DNA of 64,000 nucleotides from contig NZ_CM001558.1 of the NCBI RefSeq assembly GCF_000281895.1, positions 1,430,556 to 1,494,555 on the forward strand, written 5' to 3'. Under the pieces are notes generated by a model that was not told where the DNA came from, ran no database searches, and was given only the letters and a program-made list of their open reading frames with translations. Of the stretch, positions 39,203-48,149 are shown in pieces; position 1 is the stretch's first letter; each line of letters opens with the position of its first letter. Source of the stretch: Pseudomonas fluorescens Q2-87. GTDB taxonomy: Bacteria; Pseudomonadota; Gammaproteobacteria; Pseudomonadales; Pseudomonadaceae. The position numbers and the translations under genes were made by a program.

Positions 39203-39825
39203 CAACGTTAAAACGTTCCAGTAACGTCGACCACCATTGGTCGAACGAAGAACCCGACTGGAACAAAGCAGCCAGTTTGAGCGCTATAAAAAGGGCGCGC
39301 TTGGGCTGGCAGGTAGGTACTTAGGAGGGCAGGCAACACATCAAGGGCAAAGGTTCTGGGCCCGGGGTGAAGATCCTGATCAATTTGCAGGTTGGTTCGG
39401 TCAGAGTAATGAGCCTGGCAACACCCTTTGCATTCGATCAAAGGCTGTGTTGGCGCAAGGTTTACCTGGAAACCATCGAGGGGGTCGGTCTCTTTTTATC
39501 GGTGCTGCGTCCCTTGAGGGATGGCTGACCGCAGAGATGTGTTCGACCCGGAATTGACTTTCAGCTTGGTACTAACGCCGCGAATACTAACGGATCGAAT
39601 TCCTGAAGGGAAGGGCATTGGTCAAAAAATATTCAAGCGGGTCGCAAGCCGATGCCCTCACCACCTTCAAGCTCGGGTTTCGCGACCCAATGCGCCAGAA
39701 AAATAGCAGCGTTATAACCCGTTCGCATGTTACTTGTGCACACTCGCCACGCCGCTTGTCACCGTACTGTCATGTGGGAACAATTGGGGGTGGGTGCCTG
39801 TATCCAAAATTTAAGTCAATGAAAA

Positions 39826-39944
39826 ACATCGCTTTTTTTACTGGTGAAAAAATCGTCAGTTTAAGCGCAGGCCCCGTTCCACAGGGCTTGCGGCGAGTTC
39901 AGGGTAGGTTGTCCACTGAGTTATCCACAGCTTCTGTGGATTGT
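39826..39944. repeat. DnaA-box intergenic element, copy 1
   Basis: A T-run, GGTGAAAAAA, TTTAAGC and GGCCC lead in order to TTATCCACA (39921-39929), a perfect DnaA box, then an inverted but weaker TGTGGATTG. The same order of blocks recurs at 58713-58835. Confidence 0.6.
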
Positions 39945-40047
39945 CCCAAGCGCTTGCTCTAGCACGGGCGTGCCGGTTTTTTTCGGCTTTACCCGCGCGA
40001 AAAAAAGAGTAGAGTGGCGCGCCTTCCGATCTGTCCCACAGTGCTTT

Positions 40048-40371
40048 ATGAAGTTTCGCTCAGTATCAAATTCTGTTACTTCCACGCCCGCCAGTGTTAC
40101 CCCACCCAAGCGCATTTCGATGCGAGTGGCTGAGTGGTTGCTCGACAGTCCGCGCCTGGGAGAAAGCCCCAGCGTCAAACACCTGGCCGGTCGCCTGCTC
40201 AAGCAGCCAGCCCGTGAAGGCGTGGTGGCCGCGCAAAGTCGCCTCGGGCAATTGATGTGCCGCGAATGCGGTAATGCCCGGGACCGGCGTATCGGCCACG
40301 ACCTGCTGCGCCAGGCTGCACGGGCCGGTGATCACCGGGCTCGTCAGGCCCTCGGCGAAATCGAAGACTGA
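40048..40371 (+). CDS. Small Sel1-like repeat protein
   Basis: Protein of 107 residues starting MKFRSVSNSV. The middle and end form two Sel1-like helical hairpins (RVAEWLLDSPRLGE, AAQSRLGQLMCRECGNARD, HDLLRQAARAGDHRARQALG). It has no signal peptide. Sel1 repeats bind partners; none is known here. It is a lone gene before rmuC. Copy 1 of the DnaA-box element ends about 100 bases upstream. Confidence 0.75.
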   Translation: MKFRSVSNSVTSTPASVTPPKRISMRVAEWLLDSPRLGESPSVKHLAGRLLKQPAREGVVAAQSRLGQLMCRECGNARDRRIGHDLLRQAARAGDHRARQALGEIED

Positions 40372-40445
40372 AACCGCAGTCCGAGCTGGGCAACCCCCAG
40401 CCGCTTGGTTAACCTTCGGGCTTTATCTCATCGGCAGGAAATGTC

Positions 40446-41945
40446 ATGGCTATGGATTTGACCAGCTTGTTGCTGGGCCTGGCGGGGGCAGCGTTGCCGT
40501 TGCTCGCACTGTCATGGCACCTGCAACGCCAGGCCAGTGCCGCGCGGACCGAGCTGGCGCTGCAGGAAGAGCGCCTCGCCACTGCCCACATGGCCCACGA
40601 CGGCCTGAACGCCCAGCTCGACGCTTGCCGCGATGAAATCAGCGACCTGAGCCAGGCCAACGCCGCCAAGCAAGCTGAACTCGCCGCCGCCTGTCGCGAA
40701 GTTGAGTTGTTGCAGATCGAGCGCGACAACGCCCGGGACGCGGCCCACGCCTGGAATCTTGAGCGCGCCAACAAAGAAGCCGAGTTGCGGCGGCTCGACG
40801 CCCAGGCGGCGTCGTTGCAGGCCGAGCTGCGCGAGCAACAGGACAGCCATCAACAGCGCCTGGATGACTTGCAAGGTTCACGAGACGAACTGCGGGCGCA
40901 GTTTGCCGAACTGGCCGGCAAAATCTTCGACGAGCGTGAGCAGCGCTTCGCCGAAACCAGCCAGCAGCGCCTGGGCCAGTTGCTCGATCCACTGAAAGAG
41001 CGCATCCAATCTTTCGAAAAACGCGTCGAGGAAAGCTATCAGGCCGAGGCGCGCGAGCGTTTCTCCCTGGGCAAGGAACTGGAGCGGCTGCAACAGCTGA
41101 ACCTGCGCCTGAGCGATGAGGCCACCAACCTTACCCGGGCACTCAAGGGCCAGAAAACCCAGGGTAACTGGGGCGAATTGATCCTGGAGCGGGTGCTCGA
41201 ACACGCGGGCCTGGAGAAGGGGCGCGAATATCAGACCCAGGTCAGTCTCAAGGGTCCGGACGGCGAGCGTTTCCAGCCTGACGTGTTGATTTATCTGCCC
41301 GGCGACAAACAAGTAGTGGTCGATTCCAAGGTCAGTCTTACCGCGTATCAGCAGTACGTGGCCGCCGAAGATGACGCCATCGGCCAGCATGCTATCAAGC
41401 AACATGTGGCGTCATTGCGAGCCCACGTCAAAGGTTTGGCCGGCAAGGATTACAAACGCCTGGACGGCCTGCACAGCCTGGATTTCGTGTTGTTGTTCGT
41501 GCCGATCGAAGCGGCGTTCTCCGCCGCCCTGCAAGCCGAGCCGAACCTGTTCCAGGAAGCCTTCGACCGCAACATCGTGATCGTCAGCCCGACCACGCTG
41601 TTGGCGACTTTACGGGTGATCGACAGCTTGTGGAAACAGGAACGCCAGAGCCAGAACGCCCGGGAAATCGCCGAGCGGGCGGGGTGGCTGTACGACAAGT
41701 TCGTGCTGTTCATCCAGGACCTGGACGAGATTGGTGGTCGCTTGCAGCAACTGGACAAAGCCTACAGCGCCGCACGCAACAAGCTGACAGAAGGGCGTGG
41801 CAACCTGATCAGCCGCAGCGAACAGCTCAAGCTGCTCGGGGCCCGGGCCAGCAAGAGCTTGCCTGCCGAATTGCTCGAACGGGCGATGACGGATGCGGAT
41901 GGGTTGCCTGAGTTACCGGAAGAAACGGCAAAAGCCCAGGATTAA
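40446..41945 (+). CDS. rmuC: DNA recombination protein RmuC
   Basis: Protein of 499 residues. An N-terminal hydrophobic anchor (LLLGLAGAALPLLALSW) is followed by a long coiled coil from about residue 25 to 180 (RQASAARTELALQEERL onward), then the nuclease-like RmuC domain with LKGQKTQGNWGELILERVLE, VVDSKVSLTAYQQYV and LDFVLLFVPIEAAFSAAL. In E. coli it limits recombination at inverted repeats. It is a lone gene, with a REP pair downstream. Confidence 0.93.
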   Translation: MAMDLTSLLLGLAGAALPLLALSWHLQRQASAARTELALQEERLATAHMAHDGLNAQLDACRDEISDLSQANAAKQAELAAACREVELLQIERDNARDAAHAWNLERANKEAELRRLDAQAASLQAELREQQDSHQQRLDDLQGSRDELRAQFAELAGKIFDEREQRFAETSQQRLGQLLDPLKERIQSFEKRVEESYQAEARERFSLGKELERLQQLNLRLSDEATNLTRALKGQKTQGNWGELILERVLEHAGLEKGREYQTQVSLKGPDGERFQPDVLIYLPGDKQVVVDSKVSLTAYQQYVAAEDDAIGQHAIKQHVASLRAHVKGLAGKDYKRLDGLHSLDFVLLFVPIEAAFSAALQAEPNLFQEAFDRNIVIVSPTTLLATLRVIDSLWKQERQSQNAREIAERAGWLYDKFVLFIQDLDEIGGRLQQLDKAYSAARNKLTEGRGNLISRSEQLKLLGARASKSLPAELLERAMTDADGLPELPEETAKAQD

Positions 41946-41973
41946 TGAAACCCTTAGGCTTGATGCAAAACCC

Positions 41974-42090
41974 TGTGGCGAGGGAGCTTGCTCCCACTGG
42001 GCTGCGCAGCAGCCCCTTTTTGTGAGCGCTGCGCAGCAGCCCTTTTTGTGAGTGCTGTGCACTCAAGCGGGAGCAAGCTCCCTCGCCACA
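41974..42090. repeat. REP pair with internal tandem duplication
   Basis: GTGGCGAGGGAGC-family arms surround a spacer in which a unit of about 27 bases (GCGCAGCAGCCC then TTTTTGTGAG, GCTG) occurs twice in a row. This makes it longer than its relatives at 13222 and 21196. It separates rmuC from the convergent hybrid kinase. Confidence 0.9.
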
Positions 42091-42117
42091 GAGGCCACCC
42101 TACATCCCCCGAGTTCT

Positions 42118-45100
42118 CTACAACGGCAAATGCCGACTCAACAACGCCCGCAACGCCGCTGGCTTCACCGGTTTGGCCAGGTAATCCAGGCCCGCCGCGT
42201 GCACCTGGGCGATCATCTCGGGGCGACCGTCGGCGCTGATCACCACACCCGGGATCGGCTCACCCATGCGCGTGCGCAACCAGGCCATCAACTCGGTACC
42301 GGTCTCGCCGTCGTCCAGATGGAAGTCCACCAGGGCCAATTGCGGCCGTCCCCCCTCGGCAAGCCAACGCTCGCATTCATCGCGGTTGCGCGCCGTCCAC
42401 ACCTGGCAGCCCCAGCGTGTCAGCAGGCTGTTCATGCCGATCAGGATGCTGTCTTCGTTGTCCACGCACAGCACCTGCGCGCCGCTGGGCAAATGGCCGT
42501 TGGGTTCGGCTACGGCGGCGGGTACGACTGCCGGTGCGTGGGCCAGGGGAACGCTGACGCTGAACACGCTGCCGCGCCCCGGCCAAGAGCGCACGCGCAA
42601 GGTGTGGCCCAGCACGCGGCACAGCCCATCGGCGATTGCCAGTCCCAGCCCCAGGCCTTTTTCAGCGCGGGTCTGGTGGCTGTCCAGGCGTTTGAATTCT
42701 TCGAAGATCACCTGCTGCTTATCCTCGGCAATACCCGGGCCGCGATCCCAGACTTCCAGGCACAACTCGCCGCTGCGTCGGCGCACGCCCAGCAACACCG
42801 GTCCCTTGGCATAGCGAAAGGCGTTGGTAAGGAAATTCTGCAAGACCCGTCGCAGCAGCTTGATGTCGCTGTCCACCCGCAGGTGTGAGCCTCGCACGCG
42901 AAACTTCAGGCCCTGCTCCTGGGCCAGCGCGGTGAACTCGGCGCCGAGGATATCGAACAGCTCATTAAGGGCGAAGGGCTTGCGGTCGGGGTTGATCTTG
43001 CCGTTTTCCAGGCGGGAAATGTCCAGCAGATCGGTGATCAAGTCTTCGGCCGAACGCAGCGAACTGTCCAGGTGTTGCACCAGTTGCCGGGCTTCCTGCG
43101 GCAGGTCTTCGTGCTGGTGGGACAGCGCAGCGGAAAACAGTCGTGCGGCGTTGAGCGGCTGCATCAAGTCGTGGCTGACGGCCGCCAGGAAACGGGTCTT
43201 GGATTGATAGGCCGCTTCGGCGGTGCTTTTGGCATCGGTCAGGGCCAGGTTCAGTTGCGACAATTCCCGGGTGCGCTCAGCCACCCGTTGCTCCAACCCT
43301 TCGTTGGCTTCCGTCAGGGCATATTCGGCCTCGCGGAACGCGGTGATGTCGGTGAAGCTCATGACGAACCCGCCGCCGGGCATCGGGTTGCCGATCAGCT
43401 CGATCACCCGGCCATTGGGAAACAGTCGCTCGGAGGTATGGGCGCGGCCCTGGCGCATCCAGTGCAGGCGCCGGGCAACATGGACTTCCGCCTCGCCGGG
43501 GCCGCACAGGCCGCGTTCGGCGTTGTAGCGGATGATGTCGGCAATGGGCCGGCCGACGCTGATCAACCCGTCCGGGTACTTGAACAACTCCAGGTAGCGC
43601 CGGTTCCACGCCACCAACCTAAGGGACTGATCGACCACGCTGATGCCTTGGGTGATGTTCTCGATGGCGCCTTGCAGCAGTGCCCGGTTGAACTGCAGCA
43701 CTTCCGATGCTTCGTCCGCGATCCGCACGACGTCTTCGAGTTGCATCTCCCGGCCTTCAATCGCGGCTTTTACCACCGCCCGTGTCGAGGACGCCCCCAG
43801 TACACCGGCCAACAGGCGTTCGGTGTGGGCGATCCATTCGCTGTCAGCGTTCTGGCTGGGATTGAAGCCCTTGCCCTGGCGGTAGGCAAAGCGGATGAAG
43901 CTCTGCCGCGCCCGTTCTTCTCCGACGAAGCGTGCGGCCAACTGCAACAGGTCGTCGATGTGCACCGCGAGCATCGAGCGGGCGCTGGGACGGGCGCTGA
44001 TTTCCTGGCCGATGAAGCGTCCGGCCTGCCAGTGCTCCGATACGCGCGTGCGTGACAGCACCGACACCCAGGCAAACAGAGTGAAATTACCGGCCAGTGA
44101 CAGCACCACCCCTTGGGTTAGCGGAGTAATTGGCAGGTTCAATGGGTTGCCGTGCAGCCAGGCCAAACCCGGGAAACTGCCCAGCGACCAGCCCAGGCTG
44201 TGGGCGGCGATCGGCAGCACCAGGGTGTAGAACCATAGGAAAATCCCCGTGGCGAGGCCGGCGAATACACCGCGACGGTTGGCCTGCTTCCAGTACAGCG
44301 CGCCCAGCATGGCGGGGGCCAGTTGGGTCACGGCCGCGAAGGCAATCTGGCCGATGGTTGCCAGGCTCGCCGTCGAACCCAGCAAGCGGTAGCTGACATA
44401 GGCCAGCAGCAGGATCACCACAATGCTCACCCGCCGTACCGAAAGCATCCACTGGCGGAACACTTCGAACGGCCGCTCGGCGTTGTTGCGGCGCAACAGC
44501 CAGGGCAGCAGCATGTCGTTGGAGACCATGGTGGACAGCGCCACGCTCGCGACAATCACCATGCCGGTGGCCGCCGAGGCGCCGCCGATAAATGCCAGCA
44601 CCGCCAGGGCCGGGTGGGCCTGGGCGAGAGGCAGGCTGATGACGAACGAATCCGGCAGTACCGAGCTGGGCAGCATCATTTGCCCGGCAAGGGCGATGGG
44701 CACGACAAACAGCGCGGCCAGGGCCAGGTACGCGGGGAATACCCACTTGGCCAGGCGCAGGTCCTGGGGCTCGATGTTTTCCACCACGGTTACGTGAAAC
44801 TGCCGCGGCAGGCAGATGATCGCCATCATTGCCACACCGGTCTGCACCACCATGGACGGCCAGTTGATGGTTTCCTTCCAGTACTGCTCCAGCCGCGGCG
44901 CAAGCATCGCCTGGTCAAACAAATCATCGAAGCCGTCATAAAGACCGAACGTCACGAAGGCGCCGACCGCGAGGAAGGCGAACAGCTTGACCAGGGATTC
45001 GAAGGCAATCGCCAACACCATGCCACGGTGGTGCTCGGTGGCGTCAAGGTTGCGGGTGCCGAACACGATGGTGAACAGCGCCAGGATCAGCGAGACAATC

Positions 45101-45588
45101 AGCGCGGTGTCCTGAGCGCGGGTACCCATCGCATCGGCGCCAGCGCCGATCAGCAGGTTCACGCCGAGCACGATGCCCTTGAGCTGCAAGGCAATGTACG
45201 GCAACACGCCCACCAGGCAGATCAACGCCACCACCACCGCCAGGGATTGGGACTTGCCGTAGCGGGCGGCGATGAAGTCGGCGATGGAGGTGATGTTCTC
45301 CTGCTTGCTGATCATCACCATTTTTTGCAGCACCCACGGCGCCAGCACCATCAGCAGGATCGGCCCGAGGTAGATTGGCAGGAATGACCAGAGCTGTTCG
45401 GCGGCCTGGCCCACGGCGCCAAAGAACGTCCAGCTGGTGCAATACACCGCCAGCGACAGGCTGTAAACCCAGGCCCGCACCCGAGGCGGCAACGGCGTGC
45501 TGCGCCGGTCGCCGTAGAAGGCGATGGCGAACATGATGGCCATATAGGCCAGGGCAACAACGGCGATCAACCCGCTGGACAACGACAT
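42118..45588 (-). CDS. SSF-type hybrid sensor histidine kinase / response regulator
   Basis: Protein of 1156 residues. The N-terminal half is a sodium:solute symporter (PutP-like) domain of about 13 helices (AVYCTSWTFFGAVGQAA, FIAARYGKSQSLAVVVAL). A PAS domain follows near 633 (ITQGISVVDQSLRLVAWN), then a coiled coil, HisKA with its His near 804 (AAVSHDLMQPLNAAR), HATPase (GLGLGLAIADGL) and a C-terminal receiver with Asp near 1086 (LALVDFHLDDG). It resembles CbrA but carries its own receiver, so the partner and signal differ and are unknown. ATG at 45588 chosen over 45642 for family fit. Confidence 0.92.
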   Translation of the reverse strand: MSLSSGLIAVVALAYMAIMFAIAFYGDRRSTPLPPRVRAWVYSLSLAVYCTSWTFFGAVGQAAEQLWSFLPIYLGPILLMVLAPWVLQKMVMISKQENITSIADFIAARYGKSQSLAVVVALICLVGVLPYIALQLKGIVLGVNLLIGAGADAMGTRAQDTALIVSLILALFTIVFGTRNLDATEHHRGMVLAIAFESLVKLFAFLAVGAFVTFGLYDGFDDLFDQAMLAPRLEQYWKETINWPSMVVQTGVAMMAIICLPRQFHVTVVENIEPQDLRLAKWVFPAYLALAALFVVPIALAGQMMLPSSVLPDSFVISLPLAQAHPALAVLAFIGGASAATGMVIVASVALSTMVSNDMLLPWLLRRNNAERPFEVFRQWMLSVRRVSIVVILLLAYVSYRLLGSTASLATIGQIAFAAVTQLAPAMLGALYWKQANRRGVFAGLATGIFLWFYTLVLPIAAHSLGWSLGSFPGLAWLHGNPLNLPITPLTQGVVLSLAGNFTLFAWVSVLSRTRVSEHWQAGRFIGQEISARPSARSMLAVHIDDLLQLAARFVGEERARQSFIRFAYRQGKGFNPSQNADSEWIAHTERLLAGVLGASSTRAVVKAAIEGREMQLEDVVRIADEASEVLQFNRALLQGAIENITQGISVVDQSLRLVAWNRRYLELFKYPDGLISVGRPIADIIRYNAERGLCGPGEAEVHVARRLHWMRQGRAHTSERLFPNGRVIELIGNPMPGGGFVMSFTDITAFREAEYALTEANEGLEQRVAERTRELSQLNLALTDAKSTAEAAYQSKTRFLAAVSHDLMQPLNAARLFSAALSHQHEDLPQEARQLVQHLDSSLRSAEDLITDLLDISRLENGKINPDRKPFALNELFDILGAEFTALAQEQGLKFRVRGSHLRVDSDIKLLRRVLQNFLTNAFRYAKGPVLLGVRRRSGELCLEVWDRGPGIAEDKQQVIFEEFKRLDSHQTRAEKGLGLGLAIADGLCRVLGHTLRVRSWPGRGSVFSVSVPLAHAPAVVPAAVAEPNGHLPSGAQVLCVDNEDSILIGMNSLLTRWGCQVWTARNRDECERWLAEGGRPQLALVDFHLDDGETGTELMAWLRTRMGEPIPGVVISADGRPEMIAQVHAAGLDYLAKPVKPAALRALLSRHLPL

Positions 45589-45727
45589 GGAAACTCCCGG
45601 ACAAAGACACCGGGACTCGAGCCCGGCAAGACAGTCTCGCATGCCCGTCCGGGTTCGTCAGTGTCGACCAAGGTCGGGGCGTGGCGGGGTGTTGGGGCTT
45701 TTTGGGTTTGTAATGTTTGTGCGGGCC

Positions 45728-45820
45728 TCATCGCGAGCAAGCTCGCTCCCAGGGACTTGGGGCGAATACAGATCCATGGTTCACCCAGATCAAATGTGGG
45801 AGCGGGCTTGCTCGCGAATG
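45728..45820. repeat. REP pair upstream of the hybrid kinase
   Basis: TCGCGAGCAAGCTCGCTCCCA and TGTGGGAGCGGGC plus TTGCTCGCGA are inverted around about 50 bases. The arms are slightly mismatched. It touches the 3' end of the TetR gene. Confidence 0.85.
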
Positions 45821-45825
45821 CGGTC

Positions 45826-46365
45826 TTACTGACCCAGCGCGATATCCACCAACCGATACAACTCCTCGGCGTCCAGCGGCGCGGTGGCGAACAGGATGCG
45901 AAACACCGTCGGTGCCACCACCACGTTGACCAGGCGTTCGATGCCTGGATTGGGCTCGTCGGGATAACGATCCAGAATCGTCTGCAACTGGGCGCTGATG
46001 ATTCCCACGCAATACCCCGGCGTAGCGCAGGCCTGGATGTCGCGCATCATGTTGCGCCCGGGCTCGGAGCTCATTTCGTCCAGGTACTGTTCGGCCCAGG
46101 CCAACAGGTCGCCGCGCAGGCTGCCGGTGTTGGCCGGTTCGCTGTCGGGGCGCATGCGGGCGATGGCGACGTCCGCCAGCAACGCCGGCAGATCGCCCCA
46201 GCGCCGATAGATCGTGGACGGCGTTACCCCCGCGCGCGCGGCGATTTGCGGCACGGTCAAGGTGGCGCGGTCCTGCTCCTGAAGCAGGGCGCGGACCGCC
46301 GAATGAATCGATTCCTGTACCCGGGCGCTTCTGCCGCCGGGGCGTAAACCTTCTTTAATAGCCAT
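45826..46365 (-). CDS. TetR-family transcriptional regulator
   Basis: Protein of 179 residues. The HTH is near residues 30-60: VQESIHSAVRALLQEQDRAT and VPQIAARAGVTPSTIYRRWG. The C-terminal ligand domain is helical and ends AEELYRLVDIALGQ. It diverges from an MFS transporter, the usual sign that it represses that pump on binding a drug-like ligand. The ATG at 46365 gives a normal TetR start; a longer reading reaches 46404. Confidence 0.93.
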   Translation of the reverse strand: MAIKEGLRPGGRSARVQESIHSAVRALLQEQDRATLTVPQIAARAGVTPSTIYRRWGDLPALLADVAIARMRPDSEPANTGSLRGDLLAWAEQYLDEMSSEPGRNMMRDIQACATPGYCVGIISAQLQTILDRYPDEPNPGIERLVNVVVAPTVFRILFATAPLDAEELYRLVDIALGQ

Positions 46366-46420
46366 GGGTCGGACCTTAACACAAAGAATTTGCTTTAAGC
46401 GCACAGCGGTAGCACACTCG

Positions 46421-46447
46421 GCAAAAGCAAAAAATTAGCTTTTGTGC
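46421..46447. promoter_or_regulatory. Candidate TetR operator between the divergent tetR and MFS genes
   Basis: GCAAAAGC and GCTTTTGTGC form an inverted repeat (AAAAGC/GCTTTT arms, nine-base A/T-rich centre). It lies 22 bases upstream of the MFS ATG, overlapping where a promoter should be. Confidence 0.55.
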
Positions 46448-46468
46448 TTTTGCCTTTGGAGTGTGCCC

Positions 46469-47662
46469 ATGTCTCGTCCAGCTTCGACCGGTGCCAGCCT
46501 GATCTTCCTGGCGCTTACCTTGCTCGGTTTTCTCGCCGCCTCCAGTGCGCCGACGCCGTTGTATCACCTCTATCAGGATCAGTTGCACTTTTCCCCGGCA
46601 GTGCTGACGCTGATTTTCGGTGTGTATGCGTTCAGTCTGTTGGCAGCCCTGCTGACTGTGGGTTCGCTGTCGGATTACCTGGGCCGCAAACCGGTTATTT
46701 TCGTCGCGTTGTTGCTCAACATGCTGGCGATGCTGCTGTTTATCAATGCTGACAGTGTCGCCTGGTTGATCAGCGCGCGGTTGATCCAAGGCTTTGCCAC
46801 GGGCATGGCCACCAGTGTGCTGGGTGCGGCGTTGCTGGATTTCGATCGTCGGCAGGGTCCGTTGATCATCAGCATCGCACCGCTGTTGGGCATGGCATGC
46901 GGGGCGCTGGGTTGTGGCCTGTTGGCTGAGTACGCACCGTTGCCCCTGCAACTGACGTATTGGATTTTGCTGGGGTTGTTCCTCGCCCAGGCCCTTTACC
47001 TCTGGCGGCTGGCGGAGAGCGTCAGCCCACAAGCCGGCGCCTGGCAGTCCTTGCGCCCGACCTTGCATGTGCCGGTCCAGGCGCGAGGCGCCTTGTGGCT
47101 GATATTGCCATTGAACCTTGCGGCGTGGGCGGTGGGCGGCTTCTATTTGTCGCTGGCGCCTTCGCTGGTGCGGGCTGCGACGGGATCGACCTCCAACCTG
47201 ATCGGCGGCGCGCTAGTGGCGGTGTTGACGCTCAGCGGTGCGTTGTCCATCTACACGCTGCGCAACCAGGGCGCAGACAAGATGTTGCGCCTGTCCGCAA
47301 GTCTCCTGGTCATCGGCCTGACGCTGGTGCTGGTCGCGGTGCACGGGGGCAGCTTGCCGTTGTTCTTCGTCGGCACGCTGGTCACCGGCAGCGGTTTCGG
47401 CGCCGGGTTCCTTGGAGCCTTGCGCAGCATCATGCCCCTGGCATTGCCCCATGAGCGAGCCGGTTTGATGTCGGCATTCTACGTCCTCAGCTATCTGGCG
47501 TTCAGCTTGCCGTCGCTGCTGGCCGGGAACCTGACGCGGGTGTTCGGGTTGATCCCCACCACGGATGGTTATGGCGCTGTGCTGATCGTGTTGTCGGCTG
47601 CTGCGTTGTTGGGTTTGTTGCGCCAGCCTGGGAAAAGAGCAGACGTTGGCGTTCGGCCTTGA
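46469..47662 (+). CDS. MFS transporter next to TetR
   Basis: Protein of 397 residues with twelve helices: SLIFLALTLLGFLAASSAPTP in helix 1, the loop motif GSLSDYLGRKPVIFVALLL and the DFDRRQGPLIISIAPLLGM segment. A Ser/Thr-rich linker (GSTSNLIGG) leads into the second half. Substrate unknown; probably an exporter repressed by the divergent TetR. The ATG at 46469 follows a TTTGGAG. Confidence 0.9.
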   Translation: MSRPASTGASLIFLALTLLGFLAASSAPTPLYHLYQDQLHFSPAVLTLIFGVYAFSLLAALLTVGSLSDYLGRKPVIFVALLLNMLAMLLFINADSVAWLISARLIQGFATGMATSVLGAALLDFDRRQGPLIISIAPLLGMACGALGCGLLAEYAPLPLQLTYWILLGLFLAQALYLWRLAESVSPQAGAWQSLRPTLHVPVQARGALWLILPLNLAAWAVGGFYLSLAPSLVRAATGSTSNLIGGALVAVLTLSGALSIYTLRNQGADKMLRLSASLLVIGLTLVLVAVHGGSLPLFFVGTLVTGSGFGAGFLGALRSIMPLALPHERAGLMSAFYVLSYLAFSLPSLLAGNLTRVFGLIPTTDGYGAVLIVLSAAALLGLLRQPGKRADVGVRP

Positions 47663-47737
47663 AGGCTTGGATTGCAGGCGCCGCTGTCGGTTGATTTGCG
47701 CTAGCCTTGGCGTCTCAATGTTCATGGACCGATCCCT

Positions 47738-48049
47738 TTGAAAATCATCCGCAGCAAATCCTTCACCGGCGAGCGCGCGTGGGCCGCGCTGGATATCGCC
47801 AACATGAACGGCATCACCACGCGCCTGCACTGGACCGATCAGCCGTACAAGTGGCACATCAATGACGGGCAGGAAGTCTTCGTGGTGCTCGATGGGCAAG
47901 TGCAGATGTGCTATCGGGAAGAGGGCGTCGTAAAAGAGGTCCTGCTGGGAGTGGGAGATATTTTCTACGCCTCGGTGGGTGCCGAGCACGTGGCCAAGCC
48001 GTTGGGCGAAGCGAGAGTCCTGGTGATCGAGACCGAAGGCAGCGTCTGA
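47738..48049 (+). CDS. Small cupin-domain protein
   Basis: Protein of 103 residues with a single cupin barrel: WHINDGQEVFVVLDGQVQM carries the first metal-binding cluster (H..E) and DIFYASVGAEHVAKP the second (His). It likely binds a metal; no substrate is indicated. The start is TTG: a neighbouring ATG reads out of frame and there is no in-frame ATG, so a rare start codon is the simplest reading. Confidence 0.85.
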   Translation: MKIIRSKSFTGERAWAALDIANMNGITTRLHWTDQPYKWHINDGQEVFVVLDGQVQMCYREEGVVKEVLLGVGDIFYASVGAEHVAKPLGEARVLVIETEGSV

Positions 48050-48149
48050 CTTATTTGCAAAACCGATAACAGATAGAGAAATTACCCGTTATATAGATAT
48101 TCGATTCGGCTCTAGCATGGCTCCACCTCATCCGGGGAAGGAGTTCGCC

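Larger units (their letters stand above)
39163..40047. other. Gene-poor region, 885 bases
   Basis: No reading frame here has family features or a convincing ribosome-binding site; plausible-looking frames at 39237 and 39618 have no supporting signal. I see the inverted repeat at 39186, the DnaA-box element at 39826, and a CGGTTTTTTTCGG region near 39972. The middle (39300-39800) shows nothing I recognise; it could be a decayed gene or a regulatory RNA. Confidence 0.55.

Noticed and set aside
39237..39962. Frames of 60-114 codons in the gene-poor region
   Set aside because: None has a ribosome-binding site, terminator or family motif. They overlap each other in several frames.
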